Counted from the stretch's first letter, positions 8,638-18,457 are shown. The stretch: DNA of 64,000 nt from Pseudogemmobacter humi (GCF_900609055.1 NZ_UXAW01000071.1:1-64000); one strand, 5' to 3'. Notes: a model not told the origin generated them from the letters alone. Program-made: numbers and translations.

Positions 8638-8676
8638 CTGACGTGGGACTGACGGCATTTGTCAGCGAAATGTCAG
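8638..8676. promoter_or_regulatory. 39-bp quadruple GTCAG element in the divergent PepSY promoter
   Basis: CTGAC at 8638 and 8649, GTCAG at 8661 and 8672, spacers 6, 7 and 6 bp: the same arrangement as at 6671-6709. The third spacer is nearly identical too (CGAAAT here, CGAAAC there). It sits between the divergent PepSY genes, 25 bp upstream of the one that leads the two-component operon. This fits an autoregulatory operator for the OmpR-type regulator, controlling both directions. Confidence 0.65.
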
Positions 8677-8700
8677 CGCCGCCGTGCTACCCACGGAACC

Positions 8701-9051
8701 ATGACCGGCCCTGCCCGCCTTCTTTTCTGTCTTGCGCTGGCGGCGGCCCTGCCCCGGCCCGCCCCGGCCCAGGAGGCCGCGGCGCTTCCTCCGGTCGAGT
8801 TCGAGGACGGGCTGGACGCCGGTTTCGCCCGCGCCGCCGTGCTGCGGGGCGAGATCCTGCCGCTCGATCAGGTGCTGGACGTGCTGCGCGCCCATGTCAC
8901 GGGCGAGCTGATCGAAATACAGCTTGAGATCGAGGAGGGCGTTCTGATCTACGAAATCGACCTGATCTCGCCCGACGGGCGGCTGATCGAGGTCGAGATC
9001 GACGCCGCCACCGGCCGGCTGTTGCAGCTTGAGGAAGACGAGGATGACTGA
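8701..9051 (+). CDS. periplasmic PepSY-domain protein
   Basis: 116 residues with a signal peptide (LLFCLALAAALPRPAPAQ) and a C-terminal PepSY domain: LDQVLDVLRAHVTGELIEIQ, then YEIDLISPDGRLIEVEIDAATG. It ends in an acidic tail (LEEDEDD). I use the ATG at 8701, directly before the signal peptide; an in-frame ATG at 8659 would lie inside the repeat element. It precedes the response regulator by 18 bp and is likely co-transcribed. The usual arrangement of a PepSY protein with a PhoP/PhoQ-like pair suggests a periplasmic accessory or output of the sensor. Confidence 0.82.
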   Translation: MTGPARLLFCLALAAALPRPAPAQEAAALPPVEFEDGLDAGFARAAVLRGEILPLDQVLDVLRAHVTGELIEIQLEIEEGVLIYEIDLISPDGRLIEVEIDAATGRLLQLEEDEDD

Positions 9052-9069
9052 CCCGGGCCGGGGGCGCCG

Positions 9070-9732
9070 ATGCGCTGCCTGATCGTCGAGGACGATCCCC
9101 GTATCGCGGCCGATCTGGCCGCGGCGCTGACCCGTGCCGGCTTTCTCCCAGAACAGGTGGCGGACGGCGACGAGGCCTGGTTTCGCGGCGGCACCGAGGA
9201 TTACGACCTGGTGATCCTGGATCTCGGCCTGCCGCGGCTCGACGGGCTGACGGTGCTGAAACGCTGGCGGGCCGAGGGGCGCGACATGCCGGTGCTGATC
9301 CTGACCGCGCGCGGAAGCTGGACCGAGCGGGTCGAGGGCATCGACGCCGGGGCCGACGACTACCTGCCCAAACCGTTTCGCATGGAGGAACTGGTCGCCC
9401 GCGCCCGCGCGCTGATCCGCCGCGCCTCGGGGCGCATCAATCCGGTGCAGAAGCTCGACCGGCTGGTCCTTGACATGAACCGCCAGACCGCCTCGGTCGA
9501 CGGGCGACTGCTCAACCTGACGCCGCTGGAATGGCGGGTGCTGATGTGCCTCGCCCATGCCGGGGCGCGGGTGGTGACGCCCCCGGAACTGCTGGAACAG
9601 CTTTACGGCGACGACGATGCGCGCGAGGCCAACGCGCTTGAGGCGGTGATCGCCCGGCTGCGCCGCAAGACCGGCCCCGGCATCATCGGCACGAGGCGCG
9701 GCTTCGGCTATTATTTGGAAACCGCATCGTGA
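9070..9732 (+). CDS. OmpR/PhoP-family response regulator
   Basis: 220 residues: a receiver domain (1-115) with the acidic pair EDD at 8-10, phospho-acceptor Asp51 (VILDLGLPRLDG) and the conserved Lys in YLPKPF, then a winged-helix DNA-binding domain (about 125-218, LTPLEWRVLMCLAHAGARVV and RRGFGYYLE). Its last codon overlaps the kinase GTG start (GTGA at 9729), so the pair is translated together. The 39-bp element upstream of the operon and of the RTX gene has the geometry this family binds, so I infer autoregulation and RTX control. Confidence 0.93.
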   Translation: MRCLIVEDDPRIAADLAAALTRAGFLPEQVADGDEAWFRGGTEDYDLVILDLGLPRLDGLTVLKRWRAEGRDMPVLILTARGSWTERVEGIDAGADDYLPKPFRMEELVARARALIRRASGRINPVQKLDRLVLDMNRQTASVDGRLLNLTPLEWRVLMCLAHAGARVVTPPELLEQLYGDDDAREANALEAVIARLRRKTGPGIIGTRRGFGYYLETAS

Positions 9733-11057
9733 AAGAGCGCGGCGGCTCGATCCGGCTCCGGCTGCTGCTGGCGGCGCTGGCCACCATCGTGCCGGTGCTG
9801 GCGCTCTCGGCGCTTGGGCTGACGCTGCTGTTCGAGCGCCAGGCCATCCGTCTGGCCACCCAGGACCTGGAAACCCGCGCCGGTGCGCTGATCGCAGGGT
9901 TCACCAGCCGCGCGGCCCCCGCCCCGCCGGCCGAAACCGCCGGGGGCGATCCCGGCTATCAGAAGGCCTATTCCGGCCAATACTGGCAGATCGGCTTCGG
10001 CGGCCGGATCTGGCGCTCGCAATCCTTGTGGGATCAGATCCTCGCCGTTCCCGAAACTCCGCCCGCGGGCGCAGAGGTCAGGATCCTGGAGGCCCCGGGC
10101 CCCGACGGGCAGCAGTTGCTGATCCTCGACCGGGTGATCCTTGTCGGGCCGGGCGACGCGCCGGTCAGGATCACCGTCGCCACCAGCCTTGCCCGGTTCA
10201 AAGAGGCGCGCGGGCTGTTTGTGCGCGACGTGCTGCCGTTCATGGTCGCGCTCGGGCTGTTCCTGATCCTCGCCTCGGTGGTGCAGGTGGCGCTCGGGCT
10301 GCGCACTTTCGCCCGCATCGGCCGCGACATCGAGGCGCTGGAAAGCGGGCGGCGCAGCCGGCTGGGGCACGACATGCCGCGCGAGCTGCGCCCGCTGGCC
10401 ACCGCGGTCGACCGGCTGATGGACGAGCGCGACCGCCGCATCGCCCGCGCCCGCAACCGTGCCGCCGATCTGGCGCATACGCTGAAGACGCCGATACAGG
10501 CGCTGCTCGGGGTGACAGCGGGGCTGCGCGCGCGCGGCGAGGTCGGAGCCGCCGATGCGGTCGAAGAGATCGCAGGCGCGATCACCGGCCAGCTTGACCG
10601 CGAGCTTGGCCGCGCGCGGATCGGCGCCGAGGGCACCGCCGCGCTGGCCCGGGTGGTGGCGAGGATCGTCTCGGTCCTGCGCCGCACCGCCCGCGGCGAA
10701 GAGATCGCGATCACCGTCGATGTGCCCGAGGACCTGCTGGCGCGGATCGACCCGCAGGATCTGACCGAGGCCGTCGGCAGCGTGGCCGAGAACGCCATGC
10801 GCCACGCGCGGACCCGGGTCTGGTTCCGCGCCGTGGCCGAGGGCGCCCGCCTGCGGCTTGAAATCCGCGACGACGGCCCCGGCGTGCCCGCGGACATGAT
10901 CGAGGCGCTGCTGCTTCGCGGGGTGCGGCTGGACAGCGGCGGCACCGGCCTCGGCCTCGCGCTGGCGCAGGACATCATGGATGCGGCGGGCGGAGAACTG
11001 CGGCTGACCAACCTGAACCCCGGCTTCGCCGCAACGCTTGAACTGCCGCGCGGGTAA
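9729..11057 (+). CDS. sensor histidine kinase (PhoQ-like)
   Basis: 442 residues, starting at a GTG that overlaps the regulator stop. It has a first membrane helix (about 10-33), a periplasmic sensor of about 130 residues, a second helix (about 168-190) and a HAMP-like linker. The dimerisation/phospho-acceptor motif is DLAHTLKTPIQAL (His250). The ATPase domain has the N box NAMRHAR, G1 DDGPGVP and G2 GGTGLGLALAQD. The TLKTPI form of the H box is typical of PhoQ/QseC-like kinases. The ligand is unknown; the neighbouring PepSY and lipoprotein genes suggest envelope sensing. Confidence 0.92.
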   Translation: MKERGGSIRLRLLLAALATIVPVLALSALGLTLLFERQAIRLATQDLETRAGALIAGFTSRAAPAPPAETAGGDPGYQKAYSGQYWQIGFGGRIWRSQSLWDQILAVPETPPAGAEVRILEAPGPDGQQLLILDRVILVGPGDAPVRITVATSLARFKEARGLFVRDVLPFMVALGLFLILASVVQVALGLRTFARIGRDIEALESGRRSRLGHDMPRELRPLATAVDRLMDERDRRIARARNRAADLAHTLKTPIQALLGVTAGLRARGEVGAADAVEEIAGAITGQLDRELGRARIGAEGTAALARVVARIVSVLRRTARGEEIAITVDVPEDLLARIDPQDLTEAVGSVAENAMRHARTRVWFRAVAEGARLRLEIRDDGPGVPADMIEALLLRGVRLDSGGTGLGLALAQDIMDAAGGELRLTNLNPGFAATLELPRG

Positions 11058-11316
11058 GAGCCTGAGCGTCCCACCGGGTCAAAAGAGGCGGACCAGCACA
11101 GGCCACAGACGCCCTCCCCCGTTCAGCGCGAGGAACCGGCGCAGCAGGGGCCCGCATGATCGCGTCCCCGCCCCGGTCACAGCGGCATCTCACCCCGGAC
11201 GGGAGAGCGGGGACGCACGAGGCCCCCCGGGAAAGCTGCCGCCCGAAGCCGGGCGGAAACCGATGCCACCGGACGCATCGGGAATGCGGCCCACCTGGGA
11301 CGGCAGACCCCGACGC

Positions 11317-13116
11317 TCAGTTGTCCATCTTCAGCGCGTTGATGAAGGCGGTCTGCGGGATTTCCACCTTGCCGAACTGGCGCATCTTCTTCTTGCCTTC
11401 CTTCTGCTTCTCCAGAAGTTTGCGCTTCCTGGTCGCGTCGCCGCCGTAGCATTTCGCGGTCACGTCCTTGCGCATGGCGGAAAGCGTCTCGCGCGCGATC
11501 ACCCGGGCACCGATGGCGGCCTGGATCGGGATCTTGAACATATGGCGCGGGATCAGCTCTTTCAGCTTTTCGACCATCACCCGGCCGCGCGCCTCGGCAC
11601 GGTCGCGATGCACCATGATGGAAAGCGCATCCACCGGCTCATCATTGACGAGGATCGACATTTTCACGAGGAAATCCTCGCGGTATTCCGACAGCTGGTA
11701 GTCGAAGGACGCATAGCCCTTGGTCACCGATTTCAGCCGGTCGTAGAAGTCGAACACGACTTCCGCCAGCGGCAGATCGTATTCCACCATCGCGCGCGGC
11801 CCGGCATAGGTCAGGTTCAGCTGAATGCCGCGCCGGTCCTGGCAGAGTTTCAGGATATCGCCGAGGTATTCGTCCGGCACCATGATCGTCGCCTTGATGC
11901 GCGGCTCCTCGATATGGTCGACGTAAGTGAGGTCGGGCATATCGGCGGGGTTGTGCAGATCGCGCACCTCGCCGTCTTTCATATGCAGCTTGAACACGAC
12001 CGAGGGCGCGGTGGTGATCAGGTCGAGGTCGAACTCGCGCTCCAGCCGCTCGCGGATCACTTCCAGATGCAGAAGGCCGAGGAAGCCGCAGCGGAAGCCA
12101 AACCCAAGCGCCGCCGAGGTCTCCATCTCGTAGCTGAACGAGGCGTCATTCAGCGCCAGTTTCTCGATCGCGTCGCGCAGCGCCTCGAAATCATTGGCAT
12201 CCACCGGGAACAACCCGCAGAACACCACCGGCTGGGCGGGTTTGAACCCCGGCAGCGGCTGCTCGCAGGGTTTGCGCTCATGGGTGACGGTATCGCCGAC
12301 CCGGGTGTCGCGCACCTGTTTGATCGAGGCGGTGAAGACGCCGATCTCGCCCGGGCCAAGCTCGGCGATGTCGGTCATCTTGGGTTTCAGCACCGCCAGC
12401 CGGTCGATCGGATAGACCGCGCCGGTCTGCATCATACGGATGCGCTCGCCCTTTTTGATCACGCCGTCCATCACGCGGATCATCACCACCACGCCGAGGT
12501 AGCTGTCATACCATGAATCGACCAGCATCGCCTTCAAGGGCGCGTCACGCTCGCCTTTCGGGGCGGGCAGGCGGGTGACGATGGCCTCCAGCACATCGGG
12601 GATGCCCATCCCCGACTTGGCCGAGATCGGGATCGCATCGGATGCGTCCAGCCCGATCACATCCTCGATATTCGCCTTCACCCGCTCGGGGTCGGCGGCG
12701 GGCAGGTCGATCTTGTTCAGCACCGGCACGATCTCATGCCCGGCGTCCAGCGCCTGATAGACATTGGCAAGGGTCTGGGCCTCGACGCCCTGACTTGCAT
12801 CCACCACCAGGAGCGATCCCTCGACCGCGCGCATCGAGCGCGACACCTCATAGGCGAAATCGACATGGCCGGGGGTGTCGATCAGGTTCAGGACATAGGT
12901 CTGCCCGTCCTTCGCCGGATATTCGATCCTGACCGAGTTGGCCTTGATCGTGATCCCCCTCTCGCGCTCGATATCCATCGAGTCGAGCAGCTGCGATTTC
13001 ATATCGCGCTCGGCCACGGTGCCGGTCATCTGGATGAGCCGGTCGGCGAGGGTGGATTTCCCGTGGTCGATATGGGCGACGATCGAGAAGTTGCGGATCA
13101 GGTCAAGCTGGGTCAT
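11317..13116 (-). CDS. lepA: elongation factor 4 (LepA)
   Basis: 599 residues, the normal length. This ribosomal GTPase promotes back-translocation of stalled ribosomes. The G domain starts AHIDHGKST (residues 14-22) and continues with [17 protein letters not shown] and NKIDLP. The LepA-specific C-terminal region with [17 protein letters not shown] lies just before the end. The start is the ATG at 13116 (MTQLDLIRN), not the upstream in-frame extension, which lacks family similarity. The 258 bp between it and the histidine kinase gene hold nothing recognisable. Confidence 0.97.
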   Translation of the reverse strand: MTQLDLIRNFSIVAHIDHGKSTLADRLIQMTGTVAERDMKSQLLDSMDIERERGITIKANSVRIEYPAKDGQTYVLNLIDTPGHVDFAYEVSRSMRAVEGSLLVVDASQGVEAQTLANVYQALDAGHEIVPVLNKIDLPAADPERVKANIEDVIGLDASDAIPISAKSGMGIPDVLEAIVTRLPAPKGERDAPLKAMLVDSWYDSYLGVVVMIRVMDGVIKKGERIRMMQTGAVYPIDRLAVLKPKMTDIAELGPGEIGVFTASIKQVRDTRVGDTVTHERKPCEQPLPGFKPAQPVVFCGLFPVDANDFEALRDAIEKLALNDASFSYEMETSAALGFGFRCGFLGLLHLEVIRERLEREFDLDLITTAPSVVFKLHMKDGEVRDLHNPADMPDLTYVDHIEEPRIKATIMVPDEYLGDILKLCQDRRGIQLNLTYAGPRAMVEYDLPLAEVVFDFYDRLKSVTKGYASFDYQLSEYREDFLVKMSILVNDEPVDALSIMVHRDRAEARGRVMVEKLKELIPRHMFKIPIQAAIGARVIARETLSAMRKDVTAKCYGGDATRKRKLLEKQKEGKKKMRQFGKVEIPQTAFINALKMDN

Positions 13117-13256
13117 GGGCAGCGGATATAGCCGGAAGCGGGGTTGCCGGGAAGAGGGGGCCGCAGGGTGGCGGAGCGGATTTTCGTGGTTTAGCCTTGG
13201 CCGCAGCCAGAGGGCCGGCGACAAGGCGGCAAGATCGGGACGGCTGCGGAGAAAAC

Positions 13257-14387
13257 ATGCCGAAATCGCAGGTGAAAATGCTGCTCGCGCTTCTGGGCGC
13301 AATCCTGATCGGAGGCGCGATCACGGCGGCGGTGAATCTCTGGCTGGCGGGCCGGCTGGTTCATGGCGCGGTCGATTTCGCGCGGCTGGTCTTCGTCGGC
13401 GAAACGGTGGCGGGGCGGGTCGACATGCTGGAAGGTGCCGATCCGGCGGAGGGGGGCTATGCCCTGATCCTCGGCGATCTGGTCACCGGACGGGGGCCGC
13501 GCCTCGTGACCGACCCCACCGCAATCCGCGCCATCGCCCCCGACCTCTGGTATATGCAGGAGGGGCGCGAGGGAGGGATCTTCGCCGCCGCCCCCGACCC
13601 GGCAAAGCCGCAGATCGAGGTGGGCGCCCTGTTGCGCGACGGGGTGACGCTGCGGCAGTTCTACTGCCCCGAGGAAAGCTGCCGGGGCGGGTTCGCGGGA
13701 ACCGAAAGCGGCCTCGGCAGGCTTTACGGGATTGATCCGCCGCCCGGAATCGCCGTCGAACATGTCACCGGCCATTACCAGAACCACGACAGCTATCTGG
13801 CCGCCCATGCCGCGATTGCCGCCGATCCCGACCGCTGGTTCGCGGTTCCCGGCGCCGAAACCCCGCTGCCGCGCGACGACAGCCCGGCGCAGATCTCTGT
13901 CACCCTGCCCGCCGAACTGTTGCCCTACGACTCTGGCGCTGCATCCTACGAGGCCGAACGCGAGGCCGAAGCGGCGCTGCAACGGATCGGGCTCGGCTGG
14001 CTCGGGGATGCCGGGGGCGAGGTCCGGGTGCAGAAATCCTGGCCGATGGATCTGCCGGTCGAGGCGCCGCCCCCCACCGAGGGTCAGGCAGAGCTGGACC
14101 GGCTGCCGGGCCTGAGCTACCGCGAGCGCCGGATCATCCTCGACGTGGCGCCGGCCGGGCTCGATGCGGTGCTGGAGAGGATCGACCTCTCCGGGTTTGC
14201 CGCGCCCGATCTGCTCGGGCTGGACGATGCGCTGTATCACGCCTTCGGAGCGGCGGGCTACGACACCGCCTGCCTGCCGGGCTGCGCCCGGGTGCGCTCC
14301 GGGCGAATCAACCACCCCGCCGGGATCGAGATCCGCCCCGCCCCGGCCTGGCGGATCGAAAGCTGGCGGCCGCTGCCCGACGCGTGA
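13257..14387 (+). CDS. membrane-anchored protein of unknown function
   Basis: 376 residues. One N-terminal membrane helix (about 8-30, [22 protein letters not shown]) follows a short basic start, so most of the protein is probably periplasmic. It contains paired Cys (FYCPEESC near residue 142, and TACLPGC near the C-terminus), which may form disulfides. The start is the ATG at 13257 with GCGGAG 5-10 bp upstream. I recognise no domain. It is divergent from lepA and apparently monocistronic. Confidence 0.75.
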   Translation: MPKSQVKMLLALLGAILIGGAITAAVNLWLAGRLVHGAVDFARLVFVGETVAGRVDMLEGADPAEGGYALILGDLVTGRGPRLVTDPTAIRAIAPDLWYMQEGREGGIFAAAPDPAKPQIEVGALLRDGVTLRQFYCPEESCRGGFAGTESGLGRLYGIDPPPGIAVEHVTGHYQNHDSYLAAHAAIAADPDRWFAVPGAETPLPRDDSPAQISVTLPAELLPYDSGAASYEAEREAEAALQRIGLGWLGDAGGEVRVQKSWPMDLPVEAPPPTEGQAELDRLPGLSYRERRIILDVAPAGLDAVLERIDLSGFAAPDLLGLDDALYHAFGAAGYDTACLPGCARVRSGRINHPAGIEIRPAPAWRIESWRPLPDA

Positions 14388-14561
14388 TCCGCGCCCATCC
14401 AGGGGGTGCGGCCCCGCGGCTCCCCTGGCCGTTGTGGCCCCGGCGATTCCCTGCCTGGCCGCGGTGCGGCATTGAAAAAACCGGCGATTTCTGGAAGAAT
14501 TGTTGCCACAAAAATGACCGCAAGGCGGAGGGTAACCCCGCCCCGGCACAAGAGGCAGATC

Positions 14562-14876
14562 ATGAAGAAATCTTTCGTTTCCGCGGCATTGGCCGCCGCT
14601 GTGCTGTTTTCCACCGCTTCGATGACTTTTGCGGGCCCGATAGAATCGGCCTGCATGCGCTCGGGCCGCGAGGCGGCGAGCCGCGCGCTCTGCGGCTGCA
14701 TCCAGCAGGTGGCCGACATGACGCTGAAGGGCGGCGACCAGCGCCGCGCCGCCAAATTCTTCCGCGACCCCGATCTGGCGCATACGGTCTGGATCTCGCA
14801 AAAGCCCGCCGATGACGCTTTCTGGGACCGCTACAAGCAGTTCGGCGCCATGGCCGAGGCCTATTGCGGCGGCTGA
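14562..14876 (+). CDS. small secreted Cys-rich protein (Rhodobacteraceae family often labelled 'arginine transporter')
   Basis: 104 residues with a cleavable signal peptide (SAALAAAVLFSTASMTFAGP). The mature part has ACMRSGREAASRALCGCIQ, a Cys motif with C-x-C spacing, and ends AYCGG, so four Cys probably form disulfides. A helical stretch (AKFFRDPDLAHTVWIS) follows. From memory, close relatives are common in Rhodobacteraceae and are sometimes annotated as arginine transporters, but nothing here looks like a transporter. AGAGG lies upstream of the ATG. Confidence 0.75.
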   Translation: MKKSFVSAALAAAVLFSTASMTFAGPIESACMRSGREAASRALCGCIQQVADMTLKGGDQRRAAKFFRDPDLAHTVWISQKPADDAFWDRYKQFGAMAEAYCGG

Positions 14877-15675
14877 TCACCGCTTCGGCCGGGCGCAGCG
14901 CCCGGCCTGCCTTCTGCGCAACGGCTCTGATCCGCCCGCGCGGAGGCGGAGAACAGCCCTGATCCTTCGCGGCGACGGGGGCCCATGGGGTCTGGAAACC
15001 ACCCTTTCCTGGACGATGAAAGGCCATCCTGACCGGCGTCCTCCCCTGCCCCGGGGGGTGGACCTTTACCCTGGTTCGGGCGCGGGCAAACAGCGGCGAC
15101 GGGATATCGTCACGGAGCTTTCCCCGCAAGCGCACGGCGCTTCCTCTTCCAGCCCCCCACACGCATGATCTGGCTAAACCGCGCCGGTTGTGCCAGTTCT
15201 GGGGCCGGATTTTCCTTACCCGCGCGAGTATCATGGCCCCCGCATCCGCCCCTTCCGATCCTGGCGCTCCTGGCGGGCTGCGGATCGGCGCGGCCACCGG
15301 CCACGGGCTTCCCGAGGCCGCCCTCTCGCTTAATCTGAAAGCGGGTTTCACCTTCCCCGCCCATATCCCGCGCATCTTCATCGCCGATTTCGCGGCCCTC
15401 ACCCGCTTCGCCCCCGCCTCCGGCGCGGCTTTGGGGCTGACCGGCCGCCGGACGCGCGCCCGGCATGAGAGCCGCCGGCCATATGCGCGCGCCCGTCCCT
15501 CGGCAGGCGGATTTCTCCGGCCAGACCGGCTGGCAGTTGCGGCATTCCGGCAGGATCTCTCCCGCCGCTTTGCCATCGGCAGGCGGTCTCACCGCCCTGT
15601 CGGGGATGACCTGGCCGGTTTCGCCCTTGCGCACCGGCTATGCCCCCCCCGTTGCGACACGCCCGGAGGCCGGGC
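14877..15675. other. intergenic region, no supported gene
   Basis: 799 bp of very GC-rich sequence. It begins with a perfect hairpin (14887-14907) just after the small secreted protein. An open frame at 15188-15679 on the plus strand has no plausible start signal or recognisable product and ends inside the waaA ribosome-site region. The end of the region should hold the promoter for the two waaA-type genes. Confidence 0.45.
14887..14907. terminator. hairpin after the small secreted protein gene
   Basis: Perfect inverted repeat with 10-bp arms (GGCCGGGCGC and its complement) around a single central base, 10 bp after the stop codon. No T-run follows, so it may be a pause or transcript-stabilising hairpin rather than a classical intrinsic terminator. 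Confidence 0.4.
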
Positions 15676-16932
15676 ATGAGCGCGCCGAAAGGCTGGCAGT
15701 TGCGGCTCTGGCTGGGGCTGCGTCCGCTGCTCCAGCCCGTGATGCGCCGGGTCCTCGAACGCCGTCTCGCGCGCGGCAAGGAGGACCCCGCCCGCGTCGG
15801 CGAGAAGCGAGGCGAGGCGACGCTGCCCCGCCCGCCCGGCCGTCTGGTCTGGCTGCATGCCGTAGGTCTGGGCGAGGTGCTGGCGCTGCGCCCGCTGATC
15901 GCTCAGATGCGGGCCGAGGCGCCGGATCTGCATTTCCTGATCACCTCGACCGCGCGGTCCTCGGCCCGGGTGATCGGCGCCAATCTGCCGCCGGGCTGCG
16001 TACATCAGTTTCTGCCGCTCGACGGGCCGGATTTCGTGGCGCGCTTCCTCGACCACTGGCGGCCCGCGCTGTCGGTCTGGTCCGAGCAGGATCTCTGGCC
16101 CGGGGTGATCCACGACACCGCCCTGCGCGGCATCCCGCTGGCCTGGGTGAACGCGCGGATGAACGCGGAAAGCCACCGCAAGCGCGCCCGCGCCCGCGGG
16201 CTTTATCGCGACACGCTGGCGCGGTTTGCGCTGATCTCGGCCCAGGACGAGGCCACCGCGCGGCATCTGCGCGACCTTGGCGCGCGCGCGGTGCAGGTGG
16301 ATGGTTCGCTGAAACCCGCCGCCGAGCCTCTGGGCGCCGATCCCGCCGAACTGGCGCGGGCGCGCGCGGCGCTGGCGGGGCGGAAGGTCTGGGTCGCCGC
16401 CTCGACCCATGCGGCGGACGAGGCGGTGGTGATCCAGGCGCAGGCCGCGCTCGCGCAAGACGACCCCGCGCGGCTGATGATCCTTGCCCCCCGCCTGCCC
16501 GACCGCGCCGATCAGATCGCCGCCGCGCTGACCGCCGCCGGGCTGCGTTTCGCCCGCCGCAGCCGGGGCGAGTTCCCGGGGCCGGACGCCCAGGTCTGGC
16601 TGGCGGACAGTTTCGGCGAACTCGGCCTCTGGTATCGGCTGGGCGAGACCGCCTTCATCGGCGGCTCTTTCGGGTCCCTGGGCGGCCACAACCCCTGGGA
16701 GGCGGTCTGCCTCGGCCTGCCGGTGCTGCACGGCCCCGACACCCGGAATTTCGCCGCCGATTACGCCGGGTTGCACGAGGCTGGCCTCGCCCGGCTCATC
16801 ACCCCCGGCGAGGCGGCCAACGCCCTGCGCGCGCCCGCCACCGACATCCGCACCCGCGCCCGGGCCCTGGTCGAGGCCGCCCGCGCCCGGCTGCGCCCGC
16901 TTGCCCGCGACCTTCTGGCCCTGACGACATGA
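15676..16932 (+). CDS. waaA: 3-deoxy-D-manno-octulosonic acid (Kdo) transferase, first copy
   Basis: 418 residues. This inner-membrane-associated GT30 enzyme adds Kdo from CMP-Kdo to lipid A precursor. It has the N-terminal motif HAVGLGE with the expected catalytic Glu67, then ITSTARSSARV, WSEQDLWPGVI (the E-x-D/E-LWP acceptor motif) and the C-terminal nucleotide-binding motif GGSFGSLGGHNPWEA. A GGAGG lies 8 bp before the ATG at 15676. Its TGA overlaps the ATG of a second member of the same family. The presence of two tandem genes suggests that the steps are split between two enzymes. Confidence 0.9.
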   Translation: MSAPKGWQLRLWLGLRPLLQPVMRRVLERRLARGKEDPARVGEKRGEATLPRPPGRLVWLHAVGLGEVLALRPLIAQMRAEAPDLHFLITSTARSSARVIGANLPPGCVHQFLPLDGPDFVARFLDHWRPALSVWSEQDLWPGVIHDTALRGIPLAWVNARMNAESHRKRARARGLYRDTLARFALISAQDEATARHLRDLGARAVQVDGSLKPAAEPLGADPAELARARAALAGRKVWVAASTHAADEAVVIQAQAALAQDDPARLMILAPRLPDRADQIAAALTAAGLRFARRSRGEFPGPDAQVWLADSFGELGLWYRLGETAFIGGSFGSLGGHNPWEAVCLGLPVLHGPDTRNFAADYAGLHEAGLARLITPGEAANALRAPATDIRTRARALVEAARARLRPLARDLLALTT

Positions 16933-18233
16933 TCCTGACCCTGTTCCTTCTCGCCTGGCGGCTGCTCTGGATACCGCTCCTGCCGGTGGTGCTGATCTAC
17001 CTGTGGCGCCGGGGCGCAAAGGATCCGCTCTACCGCGCCTCTCTGGCCGAGCGCTTCGGCTTTTACCGCCGCCCGCTGCCGATGGGCGCGATCTGGTTCC
17101 ATGCCGTCAGCCTTGGCGAGACGCGCTCGGCCACGGCGCTGATCCGGCTGTGCCTCGATCGCGGCGACAAGGTGGTGCTCACGCATTTCACCCCCGCCGG
17201 GCGGCGCGAATCCGCGCGGCTCTTCGCGGCCGAGATCGCCTCGGGCCAGCTGGCCGCGGTCTGGGTGCCCTTCGACATGCGCTGGTGCTGGCGCCGCTTC
17301 TTCCGCGCCTGCCGCCCGGTGATCGGCCTGACGCTGGAGGTCGAGATCTGGCCCGCGATGATCTTCGGCGCCCGCGCCGCCGGTGTGCCGCTCTACATGT
17401 GCAACGCGCAATACCCGGCCCCTTCGCTGGCGCGCGACAGCCGGGGGCTGCGGCTGCGCCAGCGGGTGATCCGGGGCTTTGCCGGGGCGTTCGTCAAATC
17501 CGGCCTCCAGGCGCGGCGCTTTGCGTCGGTCGGGCTGGAAAACATCACCGTCACCGGCGAGTTGCGCTTCGACCAGCCGGTGCCGCCCGGACAGCCCGAG
17601 GCCGCGGCGCGGCTGCGCCCGCGGCTTGCGGGGACGCGCGAGGTGATCGCCATTGCAAGCGGCGTCGAGGCCGAGGAGGCGCTCTATCTCGACACCATCC
17701 GCGCGCTCTGCCGCCCCGGCGGCCCGCTTTTCGTCTATGTCCCGCGCGCGCCCGAGCGTTTCGATGCCGTCGCCGCCGGGCTGGAGGCCGCGGGGCTGAA
17801 GGTCCTCCGCCGCAGCACAGCACTCGGCCCGGGGCCGGAGGGCCTTGCGGACCTCAGGATCGCCCCGGCGGGCGATGAGGACGTGCTGCTCGGCGACAGC
17901 CTTGGCGAGATGTTCTTCTACCTCGCGCTGGCCGACCGGGTGGTGGTGGGCGGCGGGTTCAACCCGCGCGGCGCGCATAACGTGATCGAGCCGCTGATGA
18001 TGGGAAAGCCGGTGCTGACCGGCTCCTGGACCTGGACCATCGAATATCCCTTCACCGAGGCCGAGGCCGCCGGAGTCGCCCGCAGCCTGCCCGACAGCGC
18101 CGCGCTGGCCGGAGCCCTGGCGCAGCCGGCCGACGGCACAGGCGACCGGATCGCCGCCTTCCTGAGCGAGCATGCAGGCGGCAGCCGCCGCACCCTCGCC
18201 GCCATCGACCGTGTGATCGGGCGCAGCGGCTGA
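16929..18233 (+). CDS. 3-deoxy-D-manno-octulosonic acid transferase-like glycosyltransferase, second copy
   Basis: 434 residues, in ATGA overlap with the first copy. It has an N-terminal membrane anchor (FLLAWRLLWIPLLPVVLIYL), HAVSLGE with Glu64, LTLEVEIWPAMIF (the acceptor-site motif, E-x-E form), and C-terminal GGGFNPRGAHNVIEPLMMGKP. This copy keeps the classical N-terminal anchor, and the two proteins are clearly diverged, so this is an old duplication. Which of them is the true WaaA and which adds a further Kdo-like sugar cannot be told from sequence. Confidence 0.88.
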   Translation: MILTLFLLAWRLLWIPLLPVVLIYLWRRGAKDPLYRASLAERFGFYRRPLPMGAIWFHAVSLGETRSATALIRLCLDRGDKVVLTHFTPAGRRESARLFAAEIASGQLAAVWVPFDMRWCWRRFFRACRPVIGLTLEVEIWPAMIFGARAAGVPLYMCNAQYPAPSLARDSRGLRLRQRVIRGFAGAFVKSGLQARRFASVGLENITVTGELRFDQPVPPGQPEAAARLRPRLAGTREVIAIASGVEAEEALYLDTIRALCRPGGPLFVYVPRAPERFDAVAAGLEAAGLKVLRRSTALGPGPEGLADLRIAPAGDEDVLLGDSLGEMFFYLALADRVVVGGGFNPRGAHNVIEPLMMGKPVLTGSWTWTIEYPFTEAEAAGVARSLPDSAALAGALAQPADGTGDRIAAFLSEHAGGSRRTLAAIDRVIGRSG

Positions 18234-18457
18234 GAAGATATTCCTATATCCGGCGCTCAACAAAACATCGTTCCACAAGGGCGATGCCGGGGCGCACCCT
18301 GTTCCACGGCTGCGCCCCTGGGCAGGCGGCTATCCTTGATCGACAAATCTGGTCGTAATTTCCTTGCCCGACCCCGGCGGGATTGCAAAAATCCGCCTGT
18401 CGGGCGCCGCAAACGCCGCCTGCCCCCCAAGCCTGTTCAGCCAGGAGGACGAATCCC

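Noticed and set aside
15188-15679. 163-codon plus-strand frame before waaA
   Set aside because: No start signal, no family resemblance, and it runs over the waaA ribosome-binding region.
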